IMG/VR virus record: IMGVR_UViG_3300024343_000042
Span: 1 to 38,078 of that record
Reading direction: 5' to 3' (one strand)
DNA length: 38,078 bases
Origin: a virus
Shown: positions 17,601 to 25,435 of the stretch, one piece after another
Numbering within the stretch: the first letter of the stretch is position 1
How the letters are laid out: each line of letters opens with the position of its first letter
Program-made: the position numbers and the translations under genes
The notes under the pieces: model-generated
The model's input: only the letters and a program-made list of their open reading frames with translations
Told to the model about the DNA's origin: nothing
Databases searched by the model: none

Positions 17601-18471
17601 CTGCTCCTGACAATGCGAGCATGTTATTCGCTAAAAAACTTGCTGTTGCGGCAAGAGGTCCAGATATTCCTGATTTTATTGTATTAATTATATCATCAAA
17701 CGATTTTGCAAACTGGTTTAAAGCGAAAGCAGTTGGATCCATCATTTTTTCCATGGCCCCAAACTTACGTTCCGCCTGCTCTAGTACTTCATTAGCCACT
17801 GCTTGGCTTCGTTCGAATTCATTTAAATCTCCTGCCGACTTTCCTATTACTAACCCGTATTTGCGAGTAGCATTTTCCAAACGAAGTATAATACCTAATT
17901 CATCAAGTAGTTCAGGCTCTGCTTTGGTAACACCTCTTATCAGTCTATCGAAAGAGTCTCCTAAATCTCTTCCCAAGGCTATAGACGCATTTTTTGCTGC
18001 TGCACCTAATCTAGCTAACTGGTCAGGACTTATACCAGAAGCTGTACCAATAGCTGCAGCTTTTGCTGCTTCTGCATACTTTAACTGTCCATTAGTAGCA
18101 TTTACTAAAGAGTCGGATATTGTTTTATAGGCTACACCAGTTACTGCACCCATTGCTTTTTGACCTTCTAGTAGATTAGTGAAATCCATTGCGGATTTTA
18201 AAAAGTTAAAAGCGGCTGAAACGGCAAAAGCAGTGGCAGCTAGAGTTGCATAAACCCCTACTAGACCTCCTGCTCCTTGTGCCATTTTAGAAAAGTTTTT
18301 ACTTGCCCCAGAAGATGCCTGTGCGGCACCTTTAATATTACGATCAGCTGTACGAGAGGAATCACCCAGGTTGTCAAGGTTCTTGGCTGTTTTTTTAGAT
18401 TCTACTCCGAGCTTTTTAGTGCCGCCCTTATCATTAACTTCTACATCAAGAATAATTTTATTTTTTGCCAT
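14611..18471 (-). CDS. Tail tape measure protein (lambda H-like)
   Basis: The 1286-residue product follows the tail assembly chaperone pair, as usual for tape measure proteins, which set tail length and pass into the host envelope during ejection. It is rich in Ala, Lys, Glu and long helices, with hydrophobic segments at about residues 69-91 (GLVGVYATLAATAFAVSAAF), 265-295, 455-500 and 1105-1135 (QMIIQMMVMRMLMSFF). The C-terminus has the common AVVPLPNGRSIPVEM motif. At about 0.15 nm per residue, a known rule, the tail should be near 190 nm. No peptidase or lysozyme domain was recognised. Start overlaps the upstream stop as TAATG. Confidence 0.92.
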   Translation of the reverse strand: MAKNKIILDVEVNDKGGTKKLGVESKKTAKNLDNLGDSSRTADRNIKGAAQASSGASKNFSKMAQGAGGLVGVYATLAATAFAVSAAFNFLKSAMDFTNLLEGQKAMGAVTGVAYKTISDSLVNATNGQLKYAEAAKAAAIGTASGISPDQLARLGAAAKNASIALGRDLGDSFDRLIRGVTKAEPELLDELGIILRLENATRKYGLVIGKSAGDLNEFERSQAVANEVLEQAERKFGAMEKMMDPTAFALNQFAKSFDDIINTIKSGISGPLAATASFLANNMLALSGAVALFAGGLLKQVLPSMTAWKESSQATAAQVKRDQKAVQLRLERTKRSYEKLKTAQMDSHKAAKQNASNILKGTSGGTKSGAGALDYLRGDSSSKKSRAAAKKALAHADEQIRTSAKKRTGILRNMNAQQVADLKRSYEIRGAIHKKGMTEFNFHMKKGQFAVKSFSMQLTSMAAGATVAFAKLGSAAASAGKVLGKAFFWLSMLSIAYDGFKMIKEAIFPTSEAAKKLAKDTENLTEKYETLRLELERTVEVMKDYSMLNSAEMIQTRGKATASLDVGALITDMNMLAKRTDKGSREYKKLFNRLDMTAHAAAHLDRGFFGLHRSLQKGEIITADAAKEYINISNDIQNLAMTLEKLPSKINSMDTEFTKLTGTMKKPFASALITNVEEVIKAQKIAFKGLKRENSRQASELNTYKFDNKQALAGADHLIESFGADVIDTEMFDVYRETYKERERLSKQLEGDIASTEKMGEKTKNLEAFNKNLATRKAEITRLESEQSTAAKDSIKFQTVGVTIQDKMQNIMAKNLVLRASVNDELLAQEVLMAKKGIYLDEEGKQKVNLTEAQKEELRVINENIDANEIKVTQAEYLRDLGIAKNNIAINELAIQGQLLEQQREMLTFTKAQTMSALRLAKIRAGGTGTYGQARVNEEHIAIKDDQQKRLATAKRALEDANTNLSTRTGDATSSQAQINAASAAQEGARAGLALIKQEIALYNDRYAIAMLNVKADTESARLKAESISMNPAMTAFNIKMNELKSQNIHYNEQEQAFLYAEIQAQTLLNKMAEQKQALFDGIAGAMNNAFQSIVTGTASAKQAFASMAISILSQISQMIIQMMVMRMLMSFFTGPMPMAAPQASSLGSSSSMVPSSMGGFMHQPNSLLSNGPRNGGVFSQGKRMQGYAAGGVARGSTSGYPAMLHGTEAVVPLPNGRSIPVEMKDSGATNNNIVVNVSTDGQTSREGSTGPDMDKLGNSIAKAVQVELQNQKRSGGILNPYGVA

Positions 18472-19303
18472 TAGCCCTTCACGTTATGGGTGTACTTCTT
18501 TCCACCGCCTGCAGATTTACGCTCTGCTGCTTTTTTCTGCTTTTCTGATTTATCCATCCTATGCGCTACTACTATACCTTCCCACATCTTCATTAGGTAT
18601 AGCATGGTTTTAGGATCTTCTACTTCATAGAGATTAAACAAGTATTCTATATTTGTCCAACTTTTACCCAAGTAGGAACCCGACATACCATCCCAGTTAT
18701 CTTCGAGAAACCCAAATATAAAAAATGCCACTTGGACTTCAGAAGGTAAATCTGAAACCACTAGCGGCATCTTATCGGGGTCTGGCTCTTCTCCTAACTG
18801 TTCACAGATATTCAAATATCTATCCATGTCAATTTGATCTGATTGTTTTACGTATTTTTCAAGCAGACCTCGTATTTCGTCTACTTGTTTCCAGTAAAAT
18901 TTTCGAGATCACTCACAGTCTCAGTAACCCAAGTGTCAAAATCACTTGCATTTCTCATAAGTAATTCTGAGTTATCCTGTGTAAACGGAAGTACGTCTTC
19001 GGGGTCAAGAGCAGAAACATCTACCAATAGAAGCTCTTCTAGGTACTTATATTTTAAGCCTGACCATCCTTTGATTACTGCTTTACAATATTCTACTAAG
19101 AACTTTTCTTCATCTAAACTTTCTTCTGGTTGATGAGTTTTTTTATTCCATTTGCTAGAAATACATCTTTTACGAAGTTTTACTAACTCTTCTCTGGCTA
19201 AATAACAGAGATCTACTGTCATGCCCTTATGTCCAGGGAAGTCTATTGTTACGGTTTTACTAGAGGTCATAAGACTCGCTAGTGAAATAGGTGTATCTGT
19301 CAT
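18471..19303 (-). CDS. Tail assembly chaperone, frameshifted G-T-like form
   Basis: A -1 shift at the slippery site 18902-18896 would join the first 136 residues of the shorter chaperone to the overlapping frame, giving 277 residues. The joined frame reads YWKQVDEIRGLLEKYVKQS just after the slip and stays open to the stop that overlaps the tape measure start (TAATG at 18471). The extension part also contains an ATG at 18827, but no clear ribosome site, so frameshifting is the better explanation. In lambda the G and G-T products coat the tape measure during tail assembly in a fixed ratio. The C-terminus is basic and helical (KSEKQKKAAERKS). Confidence 0.88.
18881..19303 (-). CDS. Tail assembly chaperone (lambda G-like, unshifted form)
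   Basis: The 140-residue product begins MTDTPISLASLMTSSKTVT and carries a Cys/Leu-rich helical core (LCYLAREELVKLRKRC), like chaperones lying between the tail tube gene and the tape measure. It ends at TAG four codons after the slippery heptamer. AAGGA lies seven bases before the ATG. It is the first long gene after promoter 19379-19407. The product is probably absent from the mature virion. Confidence 0.88.
   Translation of the reverse strand: MTDTPISLASLMTSSKTVTIDFPGHKGMTVDLCYLAREELVKLRKRCISSKWNKKTHQPEESLDEEKFLVEYCKAVIKGWSGLKYKYLEELLLVDVSALDPEDVLPFTQDNSELLMRNASDFDTWVTETVSDLENFTGNK
18896..18902 (-). promoter_or_regulatory. Programmed -1 ribosomal frameshift site
   Basis: Minus-strand heptamer A AAT TTT in the zero frame fits the X XXY YYZ rule: both tRNAs can re-pair after slipping one base back. 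It lies just upstream of the G-like stop, and the -1 frame runs openly into the downstream chaperone frame. I did not fold the following RNA to look for a stimulator. Confidence 0.85.
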
Positions 19304-19306
19304 GTT

Positions 19307-19366
19307 TTAATCCTTGTTATTAAATAGTGTGACTAAAGAGAAAGTAACTAATATGTGTTCTTTCAT
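19307..19366 (-). CDS. Possible 19-residue leader peptide
   Basis: The 70-base leader between promoter P6 and the G-like chaperone holds a short ORF (MKEHILVTFSLVTLFNNKD). Its stop TAA overlaps the AAGGA ribosome site of the chaperone gene, which could couple the two. Its own ribosome site is weak and it starts only about six bases from the predicted transcript start. It may be chance. Confidence 0.3.
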   Translation of the reverse strand: MKEHILVTFSLVTLFNNKD

Positions 19367-19378
19367 TTCTTATTACAT

Positions 19379-19407
19379 AGTATAGGGGAAACAGACATAA
19401 AAGTCAA
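19379..19407 (-). promoter_or_regulatory. Sigma-70 promoter P6
   Basis: Minus strand: TTGACT at 19407-19402, 17-base spacer, TATACT at 19384-19379, with AAAAATAGTTC upstream, the same lead-in as P3 and P5. It lies just past the terminator of the tail tube gene and restarts transcription for the chaperones, tape measure and tail tip genes. Confidence 0.85.
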
Positions 19408-19431
19408 GAACTATTTTTGAGTAGGGGTACG

Positions 19432-19458
19432 AAAAAAGAGGGCCGAAGCCCCCTTTTT
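19432..19458 (-). terminator. Rho-independent terminator after tail tube gene
   Basis: On the minus strand a run of A precedes GGGGGC, a UUCG loop, GCCCTC and then six T. The stem is six pairs, one of them G-U, extended by A-U pairs. It follows the tail tube stop by about 23 bases and precedes promoter P6. Confidence 0.9.
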
Positions 19459-19480
19459 AGCGTACTTACAGACTAACTTA

Positions 19481-20635
19481 TTATGCAGGTACTGGTCCAA
19501 CATACACAATCGTTGCTTCATCTGCGCCACCGATAGTGGACGGAAGAGCGTGGAAGGTAGTCTCAAGAGAGATAACATCTTCGATAGAGTGTGTAGGAAT
19601 TTCCAAGTGACAAGTTGGTAAAGTAACTTTCATAGTTGGAGATGCAGTTCCTCCAATATCAAATACTAAGTTAAAGTCATTTGTAATTGTTTCATCAGAT
19701 TCGATTAAATCTTCCCAAAGATCTGCACTTCCAGCAGTACTATTACTTAAGTAGCAAGTAAAGCTTCCACCAATATTACGAGTTCCAGTTACATGACCAA
19801 TAGGCTGGTTAATAACACCTAAAGTTTCAGGAGTAAGGAAAGTAATATTGTTTTCAAAGTTAAGGCTACCACCAGTTAGCGTCAAGGTATAAGTGCCTAC
19901 AATATCTTCAGCTGTTGTTGCAGTTGCTGTTAATGTGGTTAGACGGTTACGAATAAAGTTATTTGTAGCATCGTATCCTTCATTAATAGTTACAGTAGGT
20001 AACGCGGTTACTTCAGTGATCATCGAAGCAAAACCAGCCCAGTTAATAGTACTGATGCCGTCAAGATCAAAATCAATACCTGCTGAGTTAACTACTGCTC
20101 CGTCTAGTTTATAAATAGTATGAGTACCTGAAACAAAAGTTCCTTGTCCCATTACAAAGTAAATGTCTAAAACTTTAAGATTTGAAACATTTGAACCACC
20201 GAAACCAATAGTCAAACCAGAAGTAGTACTTTGAACATTAGTCCCTGCCCACTCTGCTTCAGTTGTACTTGCAGATTTTGTGAATACGTCATTTGCTACT
20301 AAAGCAGCCCATAGCGCCTCTTCGACACAGTGTATATGTGCATCACAACCTGTATTTTCCCATACAGTACCGCTCCCAGGTGCTGATGTAAAAGGTCGTG
20401 CATAAGTTGAGAAAGACCACTCAGCCGGTGCGTAAGAGTCGTTAAACATACGACGACCTCTACGGCTTCCGCCTGCTGCTGCTTCCATTTCATTCAGAGT
20501 AATCTCTGAAGTGTTTGTTGCTTGAGAGAAAGAGAATCCGTCAAGTACGGGTATCTCCCAGTATGTAGGAGCAGACGCGTGTCTGTCTGATACAATTACT
20601 CTGGTATCTCTGCTAAAAAATAAATTATCGGCCAT
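19481..20635 (-). CDS. Major tail tube protein (lambda V-like)
   Basis: The 384-residue product lies in the V position, after the U-like gene and before the chaperones. The N-terminal region (FSFSQATNTSEITLNEMEAA, SRRGRRMFNDSYAPAEWSFS) is a pattern of marine phage tail tube proteins, and the rest is beta-rich with Ile/Thr/Gly strands. It is longer than lambda V (246 residues), so it may carry an extra Ig-like or decoration domain. A good AGGAG site precedes the ATG. The strong terminator directly after it fits a product needed in many copies. Confidence 0.88.
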   Translation of the reverse strand: MADNLFFSRDTRVIVSDRHASAPTYWEIPVLDGFSFSQATNTSEITLNEMEAAAGGSRRGRRMFNDSYAPAEWSFSTYARPFTSAPGSGTVWENTGCDAHIHCVEEALWAALVANDVFTKSASTTEAEWAGTNVQSTTSGLTIGFGGSNVSNLKVLDIYFVMGQGTFVSGTHTIYKLDGAVVNSAGIDFDLDGISTINWAGFASMITEVTALPTVTINEGYDATNNFIRNRLTTLTATATTAEDIVGTYTLTLTGGSLNFENNITFLTPETLGVINQPIGHVTGTRNIGGSFTCYLSNSTAGSADLWEDLIESDETITNDFNLVFDIGGTASPTMKVTLPTCHLEIPTHSIEDVISLETTFHALPSTIGGADEATIVYVGPVPA

Positions 20636-20698
20636 AGTTAATCTCCTATGTTATCTTGAAAAGACATGGACGTGAATTTTTATTCGTGCCAGTATTTT

Positions 20699-21151
20699 CT
20701 AATAATGAACCTCTAAAAGCATCTCTCCGACACCCATTGGCTCTAATACACCTTCATCAGTATCAATACTAATGACTGTGATTTGGTGAGTATATTGATC
20801 TGCGTTATTGCGATCTTTATACAGTAAACGAGAGTTTTCTTCTACCACTGTTTCGACATCTTCTAGTAGTTCGTCTAGAGCTTGTACAGCATCTTCTGCT
20901 TGAACATAACATCTTATAGTGACGGTTAAAAACCTATCTTTTTGTCCGCCGCCCTGATACTGTCGTGTTTCAGAGCCTGCATTTAGGTGAACTGCAGGAA
21001 ACTCCTCCACCTCATCCCAAAACTTTAAACGAGGAGAAACATTTTGATTTAAATTTGTTAAATATGCTCCTGACCCGTCTATATCTTTTAATTTGCTAAC
21101 AAGGCCATCTACAATGCCTAATCGTCGCGTTGTAAAATCTCTTGATGCCAT
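20699..21151 (-). CDS. Tail terminator protein (lambda U-like)
   Basis: The 150-residue product has the length and gene order of tail terminators, which cap the tube and join it to the head. The middle strand region (KDRFLTVTIRCYVQ) and helix (ALDELLEDVETVVEENSRLL) are typical. The ending (VGEMLLEVHY) fits the final beta strand of the family. Start overlaps the upstream stop as TAATG. Confidence 0.78.
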   Translation of the reverse strand: MASRDFTTRRLGIVDGLVSKLKDIDGSGAYLTNLNQNVSPRLKFWDEVEEFPAVHLNAGSETRQYQGGGQKDRFLTVTIRCYVQAEDAVQALDELLEDVETVVEENSRLLYKDRNNADQYTHQITVISIDTDEGVLEPMGVGEMLLEVHY

Positions 21152-22443
21152 TATACTCTCCTAGTGTAGAATCTTCCGATTGCGAACTTTGCTGCAATTT
21201 CTCGAATAGACCTATCAATTAATTCGCGAGGGTCTCTATTTCCATCTGCCCAAGGCGGAGTACCTATACCGTCTTCAAACACTTGATAAGGATTCTTTTG
21301 ATAAGTATACCCAAAACTTGGGAATCCTTTTGGAGTTTGAACTACGTCTGTTACTTCTACACTTGCTGCAAATCTTCCAGTTTGGTTTTCGAGTCCTGGA
21401 GCCCCCATATTCTTTCTTACTGTGTTCGGTAATTCTTTGTTAATTAAACCTATTAAGTGTAAGGGCTGGCTTGCTGCCCCTCTACGTGCATTTGCTCTAG
21501 TTCTAGGTTTTTTTAACTTCTTTCGAGAAACCTTTGAAACTTTTGCACTTTTGGACTTAATAGTCTTTTTTGTGCTTGTCTTTTTTGGTTTCTTTCTCTT
21601 TTTTGAAGGGTCTAATGTCTCTACAAACTGCTTTTCTATATCTTGTAATATAGTGGGCGAGCCTTGTAGGTTCAGTATGTCTACGTCCTCAAAATTCTTT
21701 TTAAATGCTTCAGTATTGCCCTTTATAACCTCTGAAAAAACACCCCCTACCCAAGAAGACAAACGACCTTTAAACTGATTTAATTCTTCATGCTCTGCCT
21801 CTAGGCGTATAGTGCCACTAAGGCCTTTCATAATGTCTGCATCTTTTTTCCACTCTATAGATACATCGGGCGCTGTTTCGGCTATGGATTTTAACTTTTC
21901 AATCAGTTGCAGCTTATTTTCTTGACCTGTTCCCTGTATTTTATCCATTTTATCTATTTCGCTTACAATTAAATATAGAGCTAATAGTTCTTTTCTTCTC
22001 GGGTCTTTAGTAGACATTTTTTGAAGTACTAAAGATATATTACCTCTTAAAATACTGATATCTTTATGCCCTAGCTGATAGTTTTCTTGCAATTCCGGTA
22101 TTAATTTATTTCGTAGGCGATTTATCTGCCTAAAATTTTGAGTCTGCTCTTTTGTCTGCTGCCCTGTTTTAAAGGAGAACTTTCTACCTCCGTGCTCAAA
22201 CATCTTATTAGAATTACTTTTAAGCTCTTCCTCACTCATTCCCTCAGATGCTTTATTATACGAATCTATAAATGATTCATACCTTTTCTCATAGGCTTCG
22301 TCTAGTAGCATAATTTGTTTGACATCTGGGTTTTTATCAATAATTCTTCTTATGTATTTAGATCTTACGCTTATACCATCAACTTGATCTTGTATTAATT
22401 GCTCTAATCGTAACCTGGCTTTTGATAGGTTAATTTTCGCCAT
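21151..22443 (-). CDS. Head-tail joining / tail completion candidate with long helical N-terminus
   Basis: The 430-residue product sits where lambda Z or HK97 gp10 would be. The last ~110 residues (NQTGRFAASVEVTDVVQTPK, YQVFEDGIGTPPWADG, RELIDRSIREIAAKF) resemble tail completion proteins. In front are ~270 mostly helical, charged residues and a very basic linker at about residues 278-320, rich in Lys with KKRKKPKKTSTKK and RKKLKKPRTRANARR. The linker could bind DNA or the portal crown. The long N-terminus is unusual for the family and I do not recognise it. Start and stop overlap neighbours as TAATG. Confidence 0.65.
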   Translation of the reverse strand: MAKINLSKARLRLEQLIQDQVDGISVRSKYIRRIIDKNPDVKQIMLLDEAYEKRYESFIDSYNKASEGMSEEELKSNSNKMFEHGGRKFSFKTGQQTKEQTQNFRQINRLRNKLIPELQENYQLGHKDISILRGNISLVLQKMSTKDPRRKELLALYLIVSEIDKMDKIQGTGQENKLQLIEKLKSIAETAPDVSIEWKKDADIMKGLSGTIRLEAEHEELNQFKGRLSSWVGGVFSEVIKGNTEAFKKNFEDVDILNLQGSPTILQDIEKQFVETLDPSKKRKKPKKTSTKKTIKSKSAKVSKVSRKKLKKPRTRANARRGAASQPLHLIGLINKELPNTVRKNMGAPGLENQTGRFAASVEVTDVVQTPKGFPSFGYTYQKNPYQVFEDGIGTPPWADGNRDPRELIDRSIREIAAKFAIGRFYTRRV

Positions 22444-23030
22444 TAGAAGTTCTTATATAGATCCAAGACTCTTTTAATATGGTCTGGGAACGCTACGTTA
22501 TTACGTTGACTAGAGGAAGATTGATTTTGTATACTAGCTCCTGCCATGGTTTGGCGCCCCTTATGCTCATCTTTAGCATAATAAGTTATTAAATCAATCA
22601 CAGCTAACTGTAGATCAGCGGGACATTCTGAATATCCTGCTTTATATGTAACTTCTACAGCTCCTGGTCCAAGAGGCCAATACGTAAAGCCATTTGACCC
22701 ATTAGATCTAAAGATACTATCTGTTGAAGTATCTACATAATAGTCTACATCAACCACTAACGTTGTGTAATCCGAGGCTATACCACTCCGCTCTTTTACA
22801 GAAACAACAGTAGTTACAGGGCTTTCTTCTAACTGAATAGAAGTAACATTAAAGTGGTTATTAAAGTATTCTACTTTATTTGAAGCATAATAGTCTACAA
22901 AAGTATTATTACAGTAAGTTTTTACTAATTGACTCACAGAGGTTATAATAGTGTCTAGGCGAGCATCTTCCTTTGAGCTTTCAATCTTCTCAGAAATCTT
23001 GTATTCGTCTAGTGTTATTAAATTTGCCAT
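22443..23030 (-). CDS. Head-tail connector (HK97 gp6-like)
   Basis: The 195-residue product contains the connector pattern: an N-terminal helical part (DARLDTIITSVSQLVKTYCN), a beta region (VEYFNNHFNVTSIQLEESPV), GPGAVEVTYKAGYSECPADL and helix LQLAVIDLITYYAKDE. These proteins form the ring below the portal. It is the first gene after the capsid terminator, with no promoter seen in the gap, so it depends on read-through. Confidence 0.85.
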   Translation of the reverse strand: MANLITLDEYKISEKIESSKEDARLDTIITSVSQLVKTYCNNTFVDYYASNKVEYFNNHFNVTSIQLEESPVTTVVSVKERSGIASDYTTLVVDVDYYVDTSTDSIFRSNGSNGFTYWPLGPGAVEVTYKAGYSECPADLQLAVIDLITYYAKDEHKGRQTMAGASIQNQSSSSQRNNVAFPDHIKRVLDLYKNF

Positions 23031-23050
23031 AAGGTCATAAGTCCATTAGT

Positions 23051-23080
23051 AAAAACTCGGGGGCGAACCCCCAAGTTTTA
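23051..23080 (-). terminator. Rho-independent terminator after capsid gene
   Basis: On the minus strand: a 12-pair stem (AAAACTTGGGGG against CCCCCGAGTTTT, one G-U pair) with a UUCG loop and a T run. It begins 15 bases after the capsid stop. Downstream tail genes have no new promoter until P6, so it is presumably leaky and lowers their expression relative to capsid. Confidence 0.92.
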
Positions 23081-23094
23081 TTACTCTTCTACAA

Positions 23095-25080
23095 TTAAGA
23101 TGCAGCGTATTCAATACGAACAGAAGGAAGGTCGCCAACAGCGCCCGCATAAAGCTCGGTGAATCCGAGTGACTGAGATGCAACAACAGCAGTACGCTGG
23201 TTTGCAGTCTCGTAATCACTTTCGATGTTAACACCACGTAGACGTGGAACAACATAGTTGTGAACGTTAACAGCACAAGCAGCTGTCTTGTTCGCAGCAC
23301 GAGAGAAGTGATCAGATACGACAACTGGAGATCCATAAACAGAACCCATAGTACCAGTTACCTTAGCAGCTAGATCAGAACCAACTTCGCTAACATCAGA
23401 GAAAGCAGGATCATTTACTAAGTTGTAGTACTCTTCCATGTTGACGATGTAAGCAACATCAGCAGGGTTAATACCATACTTGCCCATTTCGCCACGAGCT
23501 GACATTAAGTTAGCAGCAGTAAGGTTCACAGAACCGTTAACAGCTAAGTCAGTTACAGTAGTTGAATCACCGGCTAAGAAAGAACCAGATCCATCAGTAC
23601 CAGCTCCACCAACAAGACCTACAATACTAGAGTTACCAATAGTAAATGCGCCATCAATTGCACGAGCGTGAGCACGAGCTAGAGCTGACAAGATCATTGG
23701 AAGGATAGTTACAACGACTTGCTCGTCAGTATCAGCACCAATATAGGTACCAGAGATAAGACGCTTAGCAAGTGCAGTTACTTCACGCAATTCAAACTCG
23801 TTAGCAGCTACTTGGGTACGGTTCTCAAGGATACCATCACCAATTCCGCCTGAAGAGAAAGTTGCAGCGTTAGTGTCATCCATCAAAGGAAGTACAGTTG
23901 CACCAGAATTAACAGCTAGCTCTCTGAAGAGTCCAGCAACTTTCTGAGAAAGTCTAACTTCTTCTTCAAAAGTAGTTGAAACGATAGTATCTAAAGTACC
24001 AGCGTTAGTGTCGAACTGAACACCTACTTTTTCTTTAAGATCTTGTGCGAACTTAGTGTTCCAGCCCTTACCAGTGATTTTACCAAGTACAGAGGCATGG
24101 AGGAATTCCTTACCAAACTTAGTTAAATCGCCGCCACGGTTCTGGAAGCTTTTCTTGCTATTTTGCATAGCTTCGATTTCAGAAGACTTCTCTTCCAAAT
24201 CGCTTTTGTGTTGTGCTACGATAGATGCGATGTCTGCATCTTTCTCAGCCATTTTTGACTCCATATCAGCCATAAGAGCTTCAACGCCAGACTGAATACC
24301 AGTCTTAACTTTGATGTCCTGTGCTTCAACAATTTCAGCTTGTTTCTCAGCTTCGAGTTTCTCAGCTGCTTTTTGCTCGGCTTGCTTCATTGCGATTTTT
24401 GCAGCAGTATCTTCTGCTACCTTCTTTGCAAAAGCTTCCAAGTCGATGTTTTGATTATCCATCTTGATCTCCTGATCTGCGGAGTTGTCCGCGCTTTTAG
24501 GTGTGTTGTCACTAGCTATTCCCGAAGTAATAACTTCATCCTTAGCCAGAGACTGACCTGCTAGATCTACACGATTAGTGAAAGTTTTTTTGAATTCTTC
24601 GTACTCTTCAGTAGAGTCAAAAGACTTCGCGAGCGAAAAAGTAGCTGCTTGATTGCACGGTACAGATACAACTGATACCTCAAATAACTCAGCGTCCTTA
24701 ATCATTAATCCGTCGGTTTCCTTAATATAATCAGCATCCTTGACTCGGAAACCTACGGAAAAGGCCCCAAGAACACCGTCTTTTACTAGCTCAGCTACGT
24801 TGGCAGGTGCCGACTTGCTGATTTTTGCTTCCAACTCTAGGCCTAGATCTCCTGCCTTCATGCCGGTTGCTCTACCAATAGGTCTATCATAGTCATGATT
24901 AAATAGAATAATTGGATTTTTTTCAAAGTTCTTTAGTCCACCTTTCTGCCAAGCTTCTGCTGAGATGGAGTCACCCGCGCGATCAAAGTCAGCTGTGCTT
25001 GCCATGCCCCGAATCATGATAGATCCATCATCACTTTCAAGAGCTTTAAAGGTAGAGGTAAGATTAAAGATTTTATTCAT
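23095..25080 (-). CDS. Fused prohead protease - major capsid protein (HK97 type)
   Basis: One 661-residue frame holds two proteins that HK97 makes separately. Residues 1-~160 are an S78-type prohead protease: GMASTADFDRAGD, His62 in NHDYDRPIGR, Ser108 in GAFSVGF, and ELFEVSVVSVP. Residues ~207-310 are a charged coiled coil like the HK97 delta (scaffold) domain. From ~315 the sequence is an HK97-fold capsid (GGDLTKFGKEF, TFEEEVRLSQKVAGLF, ending in VRIEYAAS). The chosen ATG (25080) overlaps the end of the upstream gene; an earlier in-frame ATG at 25170 lies inside that gene. A strong ribosome site before Met207 suggests that capsid is also made alone. Cleavage between scaffold and capsid near residue 310 is inferred. 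Confidence 0.9.
   Translation of the reverse strand: MNKIFNLTSTFKALESDDGSIMIRGMASTADFDRAGDSISAEAWQKGGLKNFEKNPIILFNHDYDRPIGRATGMKAGDLGLELEAKISKSAPANVAELVKDGVLGAFSVGFRVKDADYIKETDGLMIKDAELFEVSVVSVPCNQAATFSLAKSFDSTEEYEEFKKTFTNRVDLAGQSLAKDEVITSGIASDNTPKSADNSADQEIKMDNQNIDLEAFAKKVAEDTAAKIAMKQAEQKAAEKLEAEKQAEIVEAQDIKVKTGIQSGVEALMADMESKMAEKDADIASIVAQHKSDLEEKSSEIEAMQNSKKSFQNRGGDLTKFGKEFLHASVLGKITGKGWNTKFAQDLKEKVGVQFDTNAGTLDTIVSTTFEEEVRLSQKVAGLFRELAVNSGATVLPLMDDTNAATFSSGGIGDGILENRTQVAANEFELREVTALAKRLISGTYIGADTDEQVVVTILPMILSALARAHARAIDGAFTIGNSSIVGLVGGAGTDGSGSFLAGDSTTVTDLAVNGSVNLTAANLMSARGEMGKYGINPADVAYIVNMEEYYNLVNDPAFSDVSEVGSDLAAKVTGTMGSVYGSPVVVSDHFSRAANKTAACAVNVHNYVVPRLRGVNIESDYETANQRTAVVASQSLGFTELYAGAVGDLPSVRIEYAAS
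24462..24473 (-). promoter_or_regulatory. Internal ribosome site for a separate capsid product
   Basis: AGGAG at 24473-24469, six bases before the in-frame Met207 codon (start base 24462) of the fused protease-capsid gene. Starting here gives a 455-residue delta-domain plus capsid protein, the normal HK97-like layout. Confidence 0.7.
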
Positions 25081-25435
25081 TATCTTTGCCCTCTGTAACT
25101 GCTGGTTTAACAGCAGGCTTAACCGCGGCCTTAGGTGCAGGCTTAGGTTGTACTGGCTTTGGTACTTCAACCTGAGGTGCAGCTACAGGTTCTACGGGTT
25201 TAGGAGAGGGCTTACTATTATGCATTTGCTTAAGCTCTTCCCAATATGCGCTTTGTTTCATACAAGTTATCATTCCTGGGTATCCACCAAAGATATACCG
25301 AATAGTGGTACCAGCTACAGGTTGACGATTGCCTAAGGCAATATAATCGTGCTCAGTATACAACTTCTTTTCTCTTAGAAAAAATGCTGCTAAAAGCTTG
25401 ATTGCCTTATGTATTTTTATTCTATTACCCTTCAT
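25073..25435 (-). CDS. Pro/Ala/Lys-rich protein between portal and protease
   Basis: The 120-residue product has an ~80-residue folded N-terminal part (KIHKAIKLLAAFFLREKKLY, DYIALGNRQPVAG) and a C-terminal tail made of Pro, Ala, Lys and Val (KPVQPKPAPKAAVKPAVKPA). I prefer ATG 25435 because GAGGAG stands just before it; the start overlaps the portal end by 11 bases. Not recognised. The position hints at a head assembly role. Confidence 0.7.
   Translation of the reverse strand: MKGNRIKIHKAIKLLAAFFLREKKLYTEHDYIALGNRQPVAGTTIRYIFGGYPGMITCMKQSAYWEELKQMHNSKPSPKPVEPVAAPQVEVPKPVQPKPAPKAAVKPAVKPAVTEGKDNE

Noticed and set aside
18471-18827. Independent gene starting at ATG 18827
   Set aside because: No ribosome site, and the frame is open upstream to the slippery heptamer; the frameshift product explains it better.
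23046-23336. 96-residue minus-strand ORF over the end of the capsid gene
   Set aside because: It reads through the terminator hairpin in a different frame from the capsid; Leu/Ser-rich shadow.
25080-25170. N-terminal extension of the protease-capsid protein from ATG 25170
   Set aside because: The 30 extra residues are encoded over the Pro/Ala/Lys-rich gene, and protease homology begins after Met at 25080.
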